Positions 51,002 to 59,637 of a stretch of 64,000 bases of DNA are shown here, piece after piece. The position numbers were made by a program, and so were the translations under genes. A model generated the notes under the pieces. That model was not told the DNA's origin, did no database searches, and saw only the letters and a list, made by a program, of their open reading frames with translations. The first letter of the stretch is position 1, and the number at the start of each line of letters is the position of its first letter. The DNA is from Bacillota bacterium (GTDB lineage: Bacteria; Bacillota; Desulfotomaculia; Desulfotomaculales; Desulfohalotomaculaceae). The DNA lies in the NCBI GenBank assembly GCA_009711615.1, contig VENI01000003.1, positions 186,001 to 250,000 on the forward strand. The letters run 5' to 3'.

Positions 51002-51514
51002 ATGCAAATAAATATTTCTTCCATTAAAAATGAAGTTGGTGCGAGCAAACATGCTGAATTAGATGAAACATTTAATCCAATTGAATTTGATGGGGAAGAT
51101 GTAAAGTTTAAAGAACCAGTAAGAATATCGCTTGATATCACCAATGCTGGGGATTTTTTTAATGTCCAAGGGACGGTTTCCACAGTAATTGAATTAAACT
51201 GTGGTCGTTGCCTTGAAAACTTTAACTATGTATTAGAATTTGATTTTAATGAGGACTACTATCCGGTGAAAGAAGAAAATAAATTACTGGAAGATGAAGA
51301 AGGTATTCCTTTTACTGGGGAAGAAATAAACCTAGAACCTGAAATTAAAGCAAATATTCAACTTTCTATCCCAATGCGCCAGGTTTGCAGTGAAGAGTGC
51401 CAGGGGTTATGTACACATTGCGGTGTCAATTTGAATAAAAAACAGTGCGGTTGTAAGGATGATAATGTTGATCCTAGAATGGCCGTTTTGCAGGATTTAT
51501 TTAAGAAGGAATAA
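51002..51514 (+). CDS. DUF177 (YceD/YlbN) protein
   Basis: YceD-like proteins are conserved next to rpmF; the plant relative is needed for 23S rRNA processing. ATG 51002 follows ATGAGGTG. The 170-residue product has the DUF177 core with VSTVIELNCGRCLENF near 58 and a C-terminal cysteine cluster CSEECQGLCTHCGVNLNKKQCGC near 129, probably a zinc knuckle. It is likely co-transcribed with rpmF, 46 bases downstream. Confidence 0.9.
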   Translation: MQINISSIKNEVGASKHAELDETFNPIEFDGEDVKFKEPVRISLDITNAGDFFNVQGTVSTVIELNCGRCLENFNYVLEFDFNEDYYPVKEENKLLEDEEGIPFTGEEINLEPEIKANIQLSIPMRQVCSEECQGLCTHCGVNLNKKQCGCKDDNVDPRMAVLQDLFKKE

Positions 51515-51560
51515 CTATTGATGATTATTGCCATTTACCTTTTTAAAGGGGGTGTTATTT

Positions 51561-51746
51561 GTGGGTGTACCTAAGCGTAGAAGATCAAAAGCGAGGAATA
51601 GACGTCGTCGTGCTGAGGTGATGAAGCTAAAAGCTCCTAACCTAGTCCGTTGCCCTCAGTGTCAAGCATTGGTTAAACCGCACAACATGTGCGATGAATG
51701 TGGATACTATAAGGATAGAGAAGTTAAGCAAGTAGAAGAAGCGTAA
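51561..51746 (+). CDS. rpmF: 50S ribosomal protein L32
   Basis: GTG 51561 behind AAAGGGGGTG gives the canonical start GVPKRRRSKARNRRRR; an upstream ATG would add eleven unrelated residues. The 61-residue protein carries the zinc ribbon CPQCQ and CDECG, the C+ form. Confidence 0.97.
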   Translation: MGVPKRRRSKARNRRRRAEVMKLKAPNLVRCPQCQALVKPHNMCDECGYYKDREVKQVEEA

Positions 51747-51782
51747 AGAGAAACAATCAAAAAAGTTACGATATAGAATAAC

Positions 51783-51824
51783 AAAATGCAAGCCCGGGAT
51801 TTTAATCCCGGGCTTGCATTTTTT
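51783..51824. terminator. rpmF terminator overlapping the fapR promoter
   Basis: An 18-base perfect stem (51783-51800 with 51805-51822, core GCAAGCCCGGGAT) has a TTTA loop and a T-tract. The second arm holds TTGCAT, the likely -35 of fapR. Confidence 0.88.
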
Positions 51825-51841
51825 ACAGAATTAGGTATAAT
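51814..51841 (+). promoter_or_regulatory. fapR-plsX-fab operon promoter
   Basis: TTGCAT (51814-51819), 16 bases, TATAAT (51836-51841). The -10 box is abutted by the FapR operator. Confidence 0.65.
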
Positions 51842-51863
51842 TATTAGTACCAGGTACTAATAA
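51841..51863. promoter_or_regulatory. FapR operator, perfect 23-bp palindrome
   Basis: The core TTAGTACCAGGTACTAA matches the FapR consensus known from Bacillus (TTAGTACC...AGTACTAA type). The symmetry extends three bases on each side. It begins at the last base of the -10 box and would block initiation, so fapR and the fatty-acid genes are self-regulated by malonyl-CoA/ACP. Confidence 0.88.
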
Positions 51864-51875
51864 TAGGTGGTAATT

Positions 51876-52445
51876 ATGGCGAAAAATAAAACTACCAAAG
51901 TGGAAAGACAGGAACAATTATCTATATATATTAACACCAACCCATTTTTAACTGATGAGGATTTGGCAGAATTACTGGGGGTTAGCGTGCAGACGATACG
52001 CTTAGATCGGTTGGAACTGCGGATTCCTGAGTACAGGGAACGCCTAAAGCATGTGGCCATGGGTGAGGGTGATTCGGTCAAATCACTATCTCATGGTGAA
52101 TTGGTGGGTGAACTGGTGGATATATCAGTTGGTAAAGCTGGAGCTTCTATTTTGACCATTACCAAAGAGATGGTATTTAAAAAGAACCATGTTGCCAGGG
52201 GACATCATTTGTTTGCTCAGGCTAACTCACTGGCGGTGGCATTAATTGATGCTGCGGTGGCGTTAACTGGTAATGCCAGAGTTAGTTTTCGTCATCCGGT
52301 AAAACTGGGTGATCGGGTAGTGGGAAATGCAGAGGTTTCTGGTAGCCAGGATAATAAATATAAAGTTACGGTGGTATCAAAGGTTAAGGAACAAGTGGTT
52401 TTTGAAGGGATATTCACAGTATTTGCATTAGCTGAGGAGGCATAA
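51876..52445 (+). CDS. fapR: FapR, malonyl-CoA-responsive repressor of lipid synthesis
   Basis: FapR represses fatty-acid and phospholipid genes and leaves DNA when malonyl-CoA or malonyl-ACP binds. ATG 51876 follows AGGTGG. The 189-residue protein has an N-terminal helix-turn-helix (about 10-45, LTDEDLAELLGVSVQTIRLD) and a C-terminal hot-dog effector domain (about 75-185, with HHLFAQANSLAVALID). It is first in the operon and has its own operator. Confidence 0.96.
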   Translation: MAKNKTTKVERQEQLSIYINTNPFLTDEDLAELLGVSVQTIRLDRLELRIPEYRERLKHVAMGEGDSVKSLSHGELVGELVDISVGKAGASILTITKEMVFKKNHVARGHHLFAQANSLAVALIDAAVALTGNARVSFRHPVKLGDRVVGNAEVSGSQDNKYKVTVVSKVKEQVVFEGIFTVFALAEEA

Positions 52446-52449
52446 AGAT

Positions 52450-53448
52450 ATGAGAATAGCACTGGATGCCATGGGGGGAGATCATGCTCCTAAAGAGATT
52501 GTGAAAGGTGCATTACTAGCGGCAGAGGAACTGCAAGTAGAGATAATTTTAATAGGTGATAAAGAAGTGATCGAAAATGAACTCAATGGTCACAATGCCG
52601 ATGGGTTAATTACTATAAAGCATACTAGTGAAGTTATTGGTATGGATGAGCACCCTGCTACTGCGGTACGGAAAAAGCGCGATTCTAGTATAGTGGTAGG
52701 AGCAGGGTTAGTGAAGCAGGGTGAAGCTGATGCTGTTATTTCTGCTGGCAACACAGGGGCAGCTATGGCTGCATCATTGTTTGCCTTGGGACGGATCAAA
52801 AGTATTGAGCGACCAGCTATCAGCACGGTTATTCCCACAGCACAAGGGGCTATGGTGCTACTGGATGCCGGAGCAAATGTAGATTGCAAACCCAAGCATT
52901 TACAGCAGTTTGCTGTGATGGGTTCTGTTTATGCGGAAAAGATACTAGGGAAGACTAACCCCCGGGTGGGTTTGGTTAATATTGGTTCAGAAGAGGGTAA
53001 AGGCAATGAATTAACCCAGTCTGTTTATCCAATGTTAAAAGATAGTCAACCATTAAACTTTGCAGGTAATGTAGAAGGTCGTGAACTGGTTCTGGGAGAT
53101 GTGGATGTTGCAGTTTGTGACGGTTTTGTAGGCAATGTGATATTAAAAACCATAGAGGGCTGTGGTATGGCTCTGATGGGTATGGTGAAGCAGGGCTTAC
53201 AGCCGCTGGCAGAACAATTGGGGCCTGAACAAGTATTTGGTTCTTTGGCAGAATTGAAAGAAAGAATGGACTACAGCACTTACGGTGGTGCTCCTTTGTT
53301 GGGACTGAATGGAGTAAGCATAATTAGCCATGGTAGTTCAAATGCCCACGCCATAAAAAATGCAGTTCGTGTGGCCAAGGAATCAGTGGACAAAAACTTG
53401 GTGGCAGCTATAGCCGATAACATCGGCCTGATGTCAAAGGAGGAATAG
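52450..53448 (+). CDS. plsX: phosphate acyltransferase PlsX
   Basis: PlsX makes acyl-phosphate from acyl-ACP, the first step of the PlsX-PlsY route to phosphatidic acid. The 332-residue protein begins MRIALDAMGGDHAPKEIVKG and has SAGNTGAAMAA near 97 and VCDGFVGNVILKTIEG near 222. A ribosome site GAGGAGGCATAAAGAT overlaps the fapR stop. Confidence 0.97.
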   Translation: MRIALDAMGGDHAPKEIVKGALLAAEELQVEIILIGDKEVIENELNGHNADGLITIKHTSEVIGMDEHPATAVRKKRDSSIVVGAGLVKQGEADAVISAGNTGAAMAASLFALGRIKSIERPAISTVIPTAQGAMVLLDAGANVDCKPKHLQQFAVMGSVYAEKILGKTNPRVGLVNIGSEEGKGNELTQSVYPMLKDSQPLNFAGNVEGRELVLGDVDVAVCDGFVGNVILKTIEGCGMALMGMVKQGLQPLAEQLGPEQVFGSLAELKERMDYSTYGGAPLLGLNGVSIISHGSSNAHAIKNAVRVAKESVDKNLVAAIADNIGLMSKEE

Positions 53449-53455
53449 TGTTAGA

Positions 53456-54451
53456 ATGACAAGCCATGCAATTCAGGCCGGGATACTTGGAGTTGGAAGT
53501 TATACACCGGAAAAAGTGCTGGCCAATAAAGATATTGAAAAATTAGTAGACACAAATGATGAATGGATAACCACCCGAACCGGTATTAAAGAACGTAGGA
53601 TCGCAGGGAACGACCAGGTTGCTTCTGATTTGGGGATAGAGGCAGGGTTGGCAGCCTTAAAGGATGCTGGCATAAATGCTATGGATGTTGATTTGATAAT
53701 AGTCGCCACCAGCACCCCGGATATGCACTATCCATCAACCGCATGCATTATCCAAGATAAGCTAGGATGCAAAAAAGCAGGGGCCTTTGATTTAGCAGCG
53801 GCATGTACTGGTTTTGTTTATGCAGCGGTGGTGGCAGAGCAGTTTATTAAAGCCGGAACATACAAGAATGTACTGGTTATAGGAACAGAAGTGTATTCTC
53901 GTGTAGTTGATTGGGAAGACAGAAGCACCTGTATTTTATTTGGAGATGGTGCTGGTGCGGCGGTGTTTGGCCCGGTAGCAGGTGATAAAGGTTTTAAAGC
54001 TACCACCCTTGGCTCGGAAGGTTCTGGTGGAGACATGTTGACTTTGCCTTGCTCAGGTTCCAGGATTCCATTTGGGGAAACTGAGTCAGTGAACGCCAGA
54101 GCGGTGGTGCAGATGCAGGGAAGAGAAGTTTATAAATTTGCAGTTAGGGTAATGGAAGAAGGAACTGAAGAAGTACTGGAGAAAGCAGGATTAGCTAAAG
54201 ATGATATTGACCTGGTGGTACCTCACCAGGCTAATATAAGAATTATTGAACATTATGCTAAAAAGATGAAATTGCCAATGGAAAAAATAGTAGCTAATGT
54301 GGATAAGTACGGTAACACCAGCGCTGCTTCTGTACCATTAGCCCTTGATGAGGCTTACAAGCAGGGGCGAATAAAATCCGGTGATAATTTATTACTGCTT
54401 GGTTTTGGTGCTGGGCTTACCTGGGGAGCCGCCGTGATTAAATGGGCATGA
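53456..54451 (+). CDS. fabH: beta-ketoacyl-ACP synthase III
   Basis: FabH condenses acetyl-CoA with malonyl-ACP to start fatty-acid synthesis. The triad is C117 in DLAAACTGFVYA, His in VPHQANIRI near 258, and Asn in YGNTSAASVP near 286. At 331 residues it is full length. plsX ends eight bases before. Confidence 0.97.
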   Translation: MTSHAIQAGILGVGSYTPEKVLANKDIEKLVDTNDEWITTRTGIKERRIAGNDQVASDLGIEAGLAALKDAGINAMDVDLIIVATSTPDMHYPSTACIIQDKLGCKKAGAFDLAAACTGFVYAAVVAEQFIKAGTYKNVLVIGTEVYSRVVDWEDRSTCILFGDGAGAAVFGPVAGDKGFKATTLGSEGSGGDMLTLPCSGSRIPFGETESVNARAVVQMQGREVYKFAVRVMEEGTEEVLEKAGLAKDDIDLVVPHQANIRIIEHYAKKMKLPMEKIVANVDKYGNTSAASVPLALDEAYKQGRIKSGDNLLLLGFGAGLTWGAAVIKWA

Positions 54452-54495
54452 AACATTCAATATTATTACTCCGAATTTGTTAGGAGGTATTTAGG

Positions 54496-55437
54496 ATGAT
54501 TAGAACTGAATTATGTGACTTGTTGGGAATTAAATATCCAATTATACAGGGTGGTATGGCTTGGGTATCAACTGCAGAATTGGTTGCCGCGGTGTCTGAA
54601 GCCGGGGGGATGGGGGTGATTGGCTCTGGTCAGGCGCCGCCGGAGTGGCTGGAAGAACAGGTGGCCAAAATAAGAACAATTACCGATAAACCCTTTGGAG
54701 TTAATGTAATGCTAATGTCTCCATACGCAGATCAAGTAATGGAAATTGTAGCCAGGGAACGTATTCCAGTTGTAACAACTGGTGCAGGCAACCCAGGAAA
54801 GTATATCCCTAAGCTAAAGGAAGTAGGTACTAAGGTTATACCAGTGGTTCCATCGGTGGCTTTGGCAAAACGTATGGAACGTAGCGGTGTAGACGCTGTC
54901 ATTGCTGAAGGTGGGGAATCTGGAGGGCATATAGGGGAACAAAATACAATGCCATTGGTACCCCAGGTTGTGGATGTGGTAAACATTCCGGTTATTGCTG
55001 CTGGCGGCATATTTGACGGCAGGGGCTTTGTGGCAGCACTGGCGTTGGGTGCTGTAGGGGTGCAAATGGGAACCAGGTTTATGAGTGCCAGTGAATGTGT
55101 GATTCACGATAATGTAAAACAAAGCCTGTTAAAGGCTAAGGATCGGGATACAGTTGTAAGCGGTCGTAGCACAGGTCACCCAGTGCGAGTAATAAAAAAC
55201 AAGTTAACCAAACGATTTGAAGAACTGGAAAGTCTAAACACTCCTGCAGAAGAATTAGAAAAAATGGGAGTCGGCAAACTGAGAGCAGCCATGGTTGACG
55301 GAGATGTAGATTATGGTTCTGTGATGGCCGGCCAGGTAAGTGGAATGATTAAAGAAATTCAACCAGCCAAGGATATTATAGAAGAAATCATCAAAGGGGC
55401 TGAAGAAATAATTAAGAGACTGCCCCAGGGGAGGTAA
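54496..55437 (+). CDS. fabK: enoyl-ACP reductase II (FMN-dependent)
   Basis: FabK reduces trans-2-enoyl-ACP with NADH through FMN, in place of FabI. The 313-residue TIM barrel has GIKYPIIQGGMAWVS near 10, the GGESGGHIGE motif near 137, and AAGGIFDGRGFVAALALGA near 165. The ribosome site is TTAGGAGGTATTTAGG. No fabI or fabL is seen in the window, so this is probably the main enoyl reductase. Confidence 0.94.
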   Translation: MIRTELCDLLGIKYPIIQGGMAWVSTAELVAAVSEAGGMGVIGSGQAPPEWLEEQVAKIRTITDKPFGVNVMLMSPYADQVMEIVARERIPVVTTGAGNPGKYIPKLKEVGTKVIPVVPSVALAKRMERSGVDAVIAEGGESGGHIGEQNTMPLVPQVVDVVNIPVIAAGGIFDGRGFVAALALGAVGVQMGTRFMSASECVIHDNVKQSLLKAKDRDTVVSGRSTGHPVRVIKNKLTKRFEELESLNTPAEELEKMGVGKLRAAMVDGDVDYGSVMAGQVSGMIKEIQPAKDIIEEIIKGAEEIIKRLPQGR

Positions 55438-55442
55438 TACTT

Positions 55443-56381
55443 TTGTCTTTGGTATTTGTATTTCCCGGACAGGGATCCCAGTATGTAGGTATGGGAAAGG
55501 AACTATATCATAACTATTCCAGTGCCCGGGAAATATTTGAGCAAGCAAATGAAGCATTAAATTACGATATTACAAAACTTTGCTTTGAAGGACCAGAAGA
55601 TCAGTTAAATAAAACTGTAAACACTCAGCCAGCGCTACTCACTGTCAGTATCGCCGCGCTGGCAGTGCTTCATGAAAACGGTATAAGACCAGTGGCTGTA
55701 GCAGGACACAGCTTGGGTGAATATTCCGCTTTAGTTTGTGCTGGAGCTTTAAAATTTACTGATGCTGTTCGATTGGTGCAATTTCGAGGGAAATACATGC
55801 AGGAAGCCGCAGCTGGAAACGGCGGTATGGCGGCAGTTTTAGGGCTTGACGGTAAAACTGTTGATGAAATTTGTACCAAAGCTGCAACCGATGGCCATAT
55901 AGTTGAAGCAGTTAATTACAACTGTCCTGGCCAGGTTGTGATTGCCGGGACAGAGGAAGGACTTAAACCAGCTATGGAACTGGCAAAGGAAGCAGGTGCC
56001 CGTCGCTGTGTGCCTTTGGCTGTAAGTGGTCCTTTTCACTCTAGTTTAATGCGCCCGGCAGGGGAAAAATTGAACCAAGCCATGGAGCAGGTACCGTTTA
56101 ATAATGTAAACATACCGGTGGTCTCAAATGTCACTGCAGACTTTGTGAAATCTGCCGAGGATATAAAAGAAAAACTTTACCAGCAGGTGTTTAGCCCGGT
56201 ACGCTGGGAGGAAAGTGTTCAAAATTTACATCAGCAGGGCTATAATGCTTTTGTGGAAGTGGGTCCGGGCAAGGTGCTGAGTGGTTTGGTTAAAAAAACT
56301 TTAAAAGGTATTAAGCCTTTAAACGTGGAAGATAAAGTTTCATTGGAAAAAGTTCTTGCACAACTTAAGGAGGTTGGCTAA
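55443..56381 (+). CDS. fabD: malonyl-CoA:ACP transacylase
   Basis: FabD moves malonyl groups from CoA to ACP. TTG 55443 follows GGGGAGGTAATACT. The active-site serine S90 lies in GHSLGEYSAL, the second catalytic part is the His in SGPFHSSLM near 200, and the start VFVFPGQGSQYVGMG is canonical. Length is 312 residues. Confidence 0.96.
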   Translation: MSLVFVFPGQGSQYVGMGKELYHNYSSAREIFEQANEALNYDITKLCFEGPEDQLNKTVNTQPALLTVSIAALAVLHENGIRPVAVAGHSLGEYSALVCAGALKFTDAVRLVQFRGKYMQEAAAGNGGMAAVLGLDGKTVDEICTKAATDGHIVEAVNYNCPGQVVIAGTEEGLKPAMELAKEAGARRCVPLAVSGPFHSSLMRPAGEKLNQAMEQVPFNNVNIPVVSNVTADFVKSAEDIKEKLYQQVFSPVRWEESVQNLHQQGYNAFVEVGPGKVLSGLVKKTLKGIKPLNVEDKVSLEKVLAQLKEVG

Positions 56382-56382
56382 A

Positions 56383-57135
56383 ATGGTTTTAGATGGTAAG
56401 GTTGCCCTTGTTACTGGTTCGTCCCGGGGAATTGGTCGAGCGGTTGCAACTGCACTGGCCAAAGCCGGAGCAAATGTGGTTGTTAACTATGCTGGACGGG
56501 CAGATGCTGCTGAAGAAACAGCCAACATAATTAAAGAAGCAGGACAAAAGGCTCTGGTTGTAAAGGCCGATGTGGCAGATGCAGGGCAGGTAAAAGAGAT
56601 GGTTGATAAAACCATTAAAGAATTTGGTCGCTTAGATATACTGGTGAATAATGCTGGTATCACCAGGGATAACTTATTAATGCGTATGAAGGATGAGGAC
56701 TGGGATTCAGTGTTGGACACCAACTTAAAAGGGGCCTTCAACTGTTGCCGGGCTGTGGCACGGCCGATGCTAAAAGCACGTGGCGGCAGAATTATAAATA
56801 TCAGCTCGGTTGTGGGTTTAAGTGGAAATCCCGGGCAGGTTAACTATTCAGCAGCCAAGGCTGGTTTGATTGGTATCACCAGGACGCTGGCCGGTGAGTT
56901 GGGGTCAAGGGGAATTACTGTTAATGCTGTGGCCCCGGGTTTTGTTACAACCGAAATGACTGACAACTTGCCAGATGAGGTAAAAGATAATTTAAAGGAA
57001 CGTATTCCATTGGGGCGCTTAGGTGCGCCGGAAGAAATTGCTGATGTAGTTACATTTTTGGCTAGTCCAACAGCCGGGTACATAACTGGGCAAACAATTG
57101 CCATTGATGGCGGTATGACCTCTGTTATGAAGTAA
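56383..57135 (+). CDS. fabG: 3-oxoacyl-ACP reductase
   Basis: FabG reduces beta-ketoacyl-ACP with NADPH. ATG 56383 lies after AAGGAGGTTGGCTAAA. The 250-residue SDR enzyme has [10 protein letters not shown] (11-20), NNAG near 89, and the YSAAK catalytic pair Y155/K159. The two last fabD codons are followed at once by this start, so expression is coupled. Confidence 0.97.
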   Translation: MVLDGKVALVTGSSRGIGRAVATALAKAGANVVVNYAGRADAAEETANIIKEAGQKALVVKADVADAGQVKEMVDKTIKEFGRLDILVNNAGITRDNLLMRMKDEDWDSVLDTNLKGAFNCCRAVARPMLKARGGRIINISSVVGLSGNPGQVNYSAAKAGLIGITRTLAGELGSRGITVNAVAPGFVTTEMTDNLPDEVKDNLKERIPLGRLGAPEEIADVVTFLASPTAGYITGQTIAIDGGMTSVMK

Positions 57136-57175
57136 TACCGGTGCGGATAAGATATTTTGGAAGGGGGTGAGGGTT

Positions 57176-57409
57176 TTGGCAGATACATTTGAAAAAGCAA
57201 AAGAAATTATTATAGATCAACTGGGAGTTGAAGATGAACAGGTTACTCTGAACAGCTCTTTTGTAGATGATCTAGGTGCGGATTCCCTGGATATTGTGGA
57301 ACTTGTAATGGCTCTGGAAGAAGAGTTTGATATGCAGATTCCTGACGAGGAGGCAGAAAAGATTCGTACCGTAGGTGATACTGTAAAATATATTAACGAG
57401 AATAAATAA
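57176..57409 (+). CDS. acpP: acyl carrier protein
   Basis: ACP carries growing acyl chains on phosphopantetheine. TTG 57176 follows AAGGGGGTGAGGGTT; the GTG at 57167 lies inside that ribosome site. The 77-residue acidic protein has the modification site S37 in [13 protein letters not shown]. Confidence 0.97.
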   Translation: MADTFEKAKEIIIDQLGVEDEQVTLNSSFVDDLGADSLDIVELVMALEEEFDMQIPDEEAEKIRTVGDTVKYINENK

Positions 57410-57424
57410 CAGTACCTGTGTAAG

Positions 57425-57456
57425 AAAGTCCCGGGGAGTTTCCACGGGACTTTTTT
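57425..57456 (+). terminator. intra-operon terminator after acpP
   Basis: AAAGTCCCG and CGGGACTTT pair across 11 bases and are followed by further T. It lies between acpP and fabF on the same strand, so part of the transcripts should end after acpP. Confidence 0.75.
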
Positions 57457-57478
57457 GAAAATACTAGGAGGTGCAGCT

Positions 57479-58720
57479 TTGAGTAAACGGGTAGTTATCA
57501 CCGGCATGGGTGCTATCACACCGGTGGGTATTGGACTAGAAAAATTTTGGTCTGCCTTAACCGATGGAGTATCTGGAATTGATAAAATTAGCAGCTTTGA
57601 CCCGTCTGATTACAAAACACAAATAGCTGGTGAGGTTAAGGATTTCACCCCTTCAGATTATATTAACAAGAAAGAAGCACGCCGGATGGACCGATTTACC
57701 CAATTTGCGGTAGCTGCCACCGGCATGGCTTTTAAACATGCTGAAATGGATTTAAATAAGATAAAAAAAGACCGCGTCGGTGTTATCTTGGGTTCAGGCA
57801 TCGGTGGAATGGATACATTGTGGCAGCAGTCTAAAACTCTAATCAATCGTGGGCCTGGTCGAGTAAGCCCATTATTGGTACCAATGATGATTGCCAATAT
57901 GGGAGCGGGACAAGTGGCTATTTCATATGGACTGCAGGGACCGAACCTTACGGCCGTCAGTGCTTGTGCATCCAGTAATAATGCCATTGGTGACGCCTGC
58001 AAAGCGCTGCAGCACGGTGATGCAGATGTAATGGTTGCCGGTGGCACCGAAGCACCTATCACTCCTTTAAGTGTGGCTGGCTTTTGTGCCATGAAGGCCA
58101 TGAGCACACGTAATGATGAACCGAAAAAGGCTAGCAGACCCTTTGATGCAGAGCGTGATGGGTTTGTAATGGGTGAAGGTGCGGGCATATTAATATTAGA
58201 AACATTGGAACATGCCCAGGCACGGGGGGCTAAAATATATGCAGAAATAGTGGGGTATGGCAGTACCTGTGATGCATATCATATTACTGCACCTGATCCG
58301 GAGGGCGATGGTGCCGCTAGGGCCATGCAAATAGCCATTGCGGACGGTGGTCTAAAAACAGAAGATGTGGATTATATTAATGCCCACGGTACATCAACTA
58401 TGTTAAATGACAAGTTGGAAACTATGGCAATTAAGCGGGTGTTTGGTGAACATGCCCGGAAATTATCGGTTAGTTCAACCAAGTCCATGACCGGGCACTT
58501 ACTTGGTGCAGCGGGTGGTGTAGAGGCAGTAGCATGTGTGTTAGCCATTGTTAATGGTGTCGTTCCCCCAACTATTAACTATGAAGTACCTGATCCTGAA
58601 TGTGACTTGGACTATACAACTAACGGGGCTAGGGAAAGAGATATTAAAGTAGCAATTTCCAACTCGTTAGGTTTTGGTGGTCATAATGTAACCACTGTAT
58701 ATAAAAAATATGAGGGTTAA
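57479..58720 (+). CDS. fabF: beta-ketoacyl-ACP synthase II
   Basis: FabF elongates acyl-ACP by condensing it with malonyl-ACP. TTG 57479 follows AGGAGGTGCAGCT; the TTG at 57455 is within the terminator tract. The 413-residue protein has nucleophile C163 in [14 protein letters not shown], and the two histidines in [11 protein letters not shown] near 301 and [13 protein letters not shown] near 337. Confidence 0.97.
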   Translation: MSKRVVITGMGAITPVGIGLEKFWSALTDGVSGIDKISSFDPSDYKTQIAGEVKDFTPSDYINKKEARRMDRFTQFAVAATGMAFKHAEMDLNKIKKDRVGVILGSGIGGMDTLWQQSKTLINRGPGRVSPLLVPMMIANMGAGQVAISYGLQGPNLTAVSACASSNNAIGDACKALQHGDADVMVAGGTEAPITPLSVAGFCAMKAMSTRNDEPKKASRPFDAERDGFVMGEGAGILILETLEHAQARGAKIYAEIVGYGSTCDAYHITAPDPEGDGAARAMQIAIADGGLKTEDVDYINAHGTSTMLNDKLETMAIKRVFGEHARKLSVSSTKSMTGHLLGAAGGVEAVACVLAIVNGVVPPTINYEVPDPECDLDYTTNGARERDIKVAISNSLGFGGHNVTTVYKKYEG

Positions 58721-58737
58721 AAGTAAGGTGATAGAAG

Positions 58738-59490
58738 TTGTTTAAATCCAGTGTATACATTGCCCGGCTGCAGCAGCGGCTGGGCATCAACTGGAGTGAA
58801 CCTGGCCTTTTTTATCAAGCCCTTACGCATAGTTCCTGTGCCCATGAAAATAGAAATATGGGGCTAACTCACAACCAGCGCCTGGAGTTTTTGGGAGACG
58901 CAGTGCTAGAACTGGTAATCAGCGACTACTTATACAACAAGTTTCCCCAAAGCGCTGAAGGTGAATTAACTAAACTGCGGGCGGCGGTTGTGTGTGAGCC
59001 TTCTCTGGCCAAAGTGGCCAAAGATTTGGCATTAGGTATGTGCTTAAGGATGGGTCGGGGTGAAGAGCGATCCGGAGGTAGGGAACGTCCCAGTATATTG
59101 GCAGATGCATTTGAAGCCCTGCTGGGGGCAGTTTACTTGGATAAAGGTCTGGAAGTCTCCAGAAAAGTTATTCTAAATGAACTGCAACCTGTCATTAAGG
59201 ATGTTGTTGAAGGCCGACTGGAGAAGGATTATAAGACTGAATTGCAGGAAATGCTCCAGCAACATTCTGCCGACCCGGTTAACTACGTAATATTAAAGGA
59301 AGAAGGCCCTGACCATGACAAAACCTTCACTGCTGGTGTAATATACCGGGGGAAGGAAGTTGGCCGTGGTAAAGGTCACTCTAAAAAAGAAGCAGAACAG
59401 CGGGCGGCCAAAGAGGCATTGACCAGTTTCACAGCAACCATGCGGAAACAACCGAGAAACCGCAGGCGTAGGCCGCTAAACAGAAAGTAA
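58738..59490 (+). CDS. rnc: ribonuclease III
   Basis: RNase III cuts double-stranded RNA in rRNA and mRNA maturation. The 250-residue protein has the signature RLEFLGDAVLEL near 44, the metal ligands ADAFEALLGAVY near 122, and a double-stranded RNA-binding domain (about 160-235). The C-terminus has an unusual run of arginine and proline. Start TTG 58738 follows AAGTAAGGTG. It lies between fabF and smc as in Bacillus. Confidence 0.97.
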   Translation: MFKSSVYIARLQQRLGINWSEPGLFYQALTHSSCAHENRNMGLTHNQRLEFLGDAVLELVISDYLYNKFPQSAEGELTKLRAAVVCEPSLAKVAKDLALGMCLRMGRGEERSGGRERPSILADAFEALLGAVYLDKGLEVSRKVILNELQPVIKDVVEGRLEKDYKTELQEMLQQHSADPVNYVILKEEGPDHDKTFTAGVIYRGKEVGRGKGHSKKEAEQRAAKEALTSFTATMRKQPRNRRRRPLNRK

Positions 59491-59530
59491 ACTAACAAAC
59501 AGGGCGCTTGATTATAAGCGACCGTTAATC

Positions 59531-59610
59531 TCAGGTCAGAATTCAGGAGTCAGGAGTCAGAATGAAGGGGATCTAATTTCTGGGTTCTGACTCTTGACTT
59601 TTGAATATTT
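59531..59610. repeat. AGGAGTCAG inverted repeat, copy 6
   Basis: ATTCAGGAGTCAGGAGTCAGAA at its left and TTCTGACTCTTGACTTTTGAAT at its right are complementary at 19 of 22 positions and enclose about 20 bases. It is the clearest fold-back copy of the dispersed family, between rnc and smc. Confidence 0.7.
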
Positions 59611-59637
59611 CAAAATCAATGTAAAGGAGTTTGAGTT

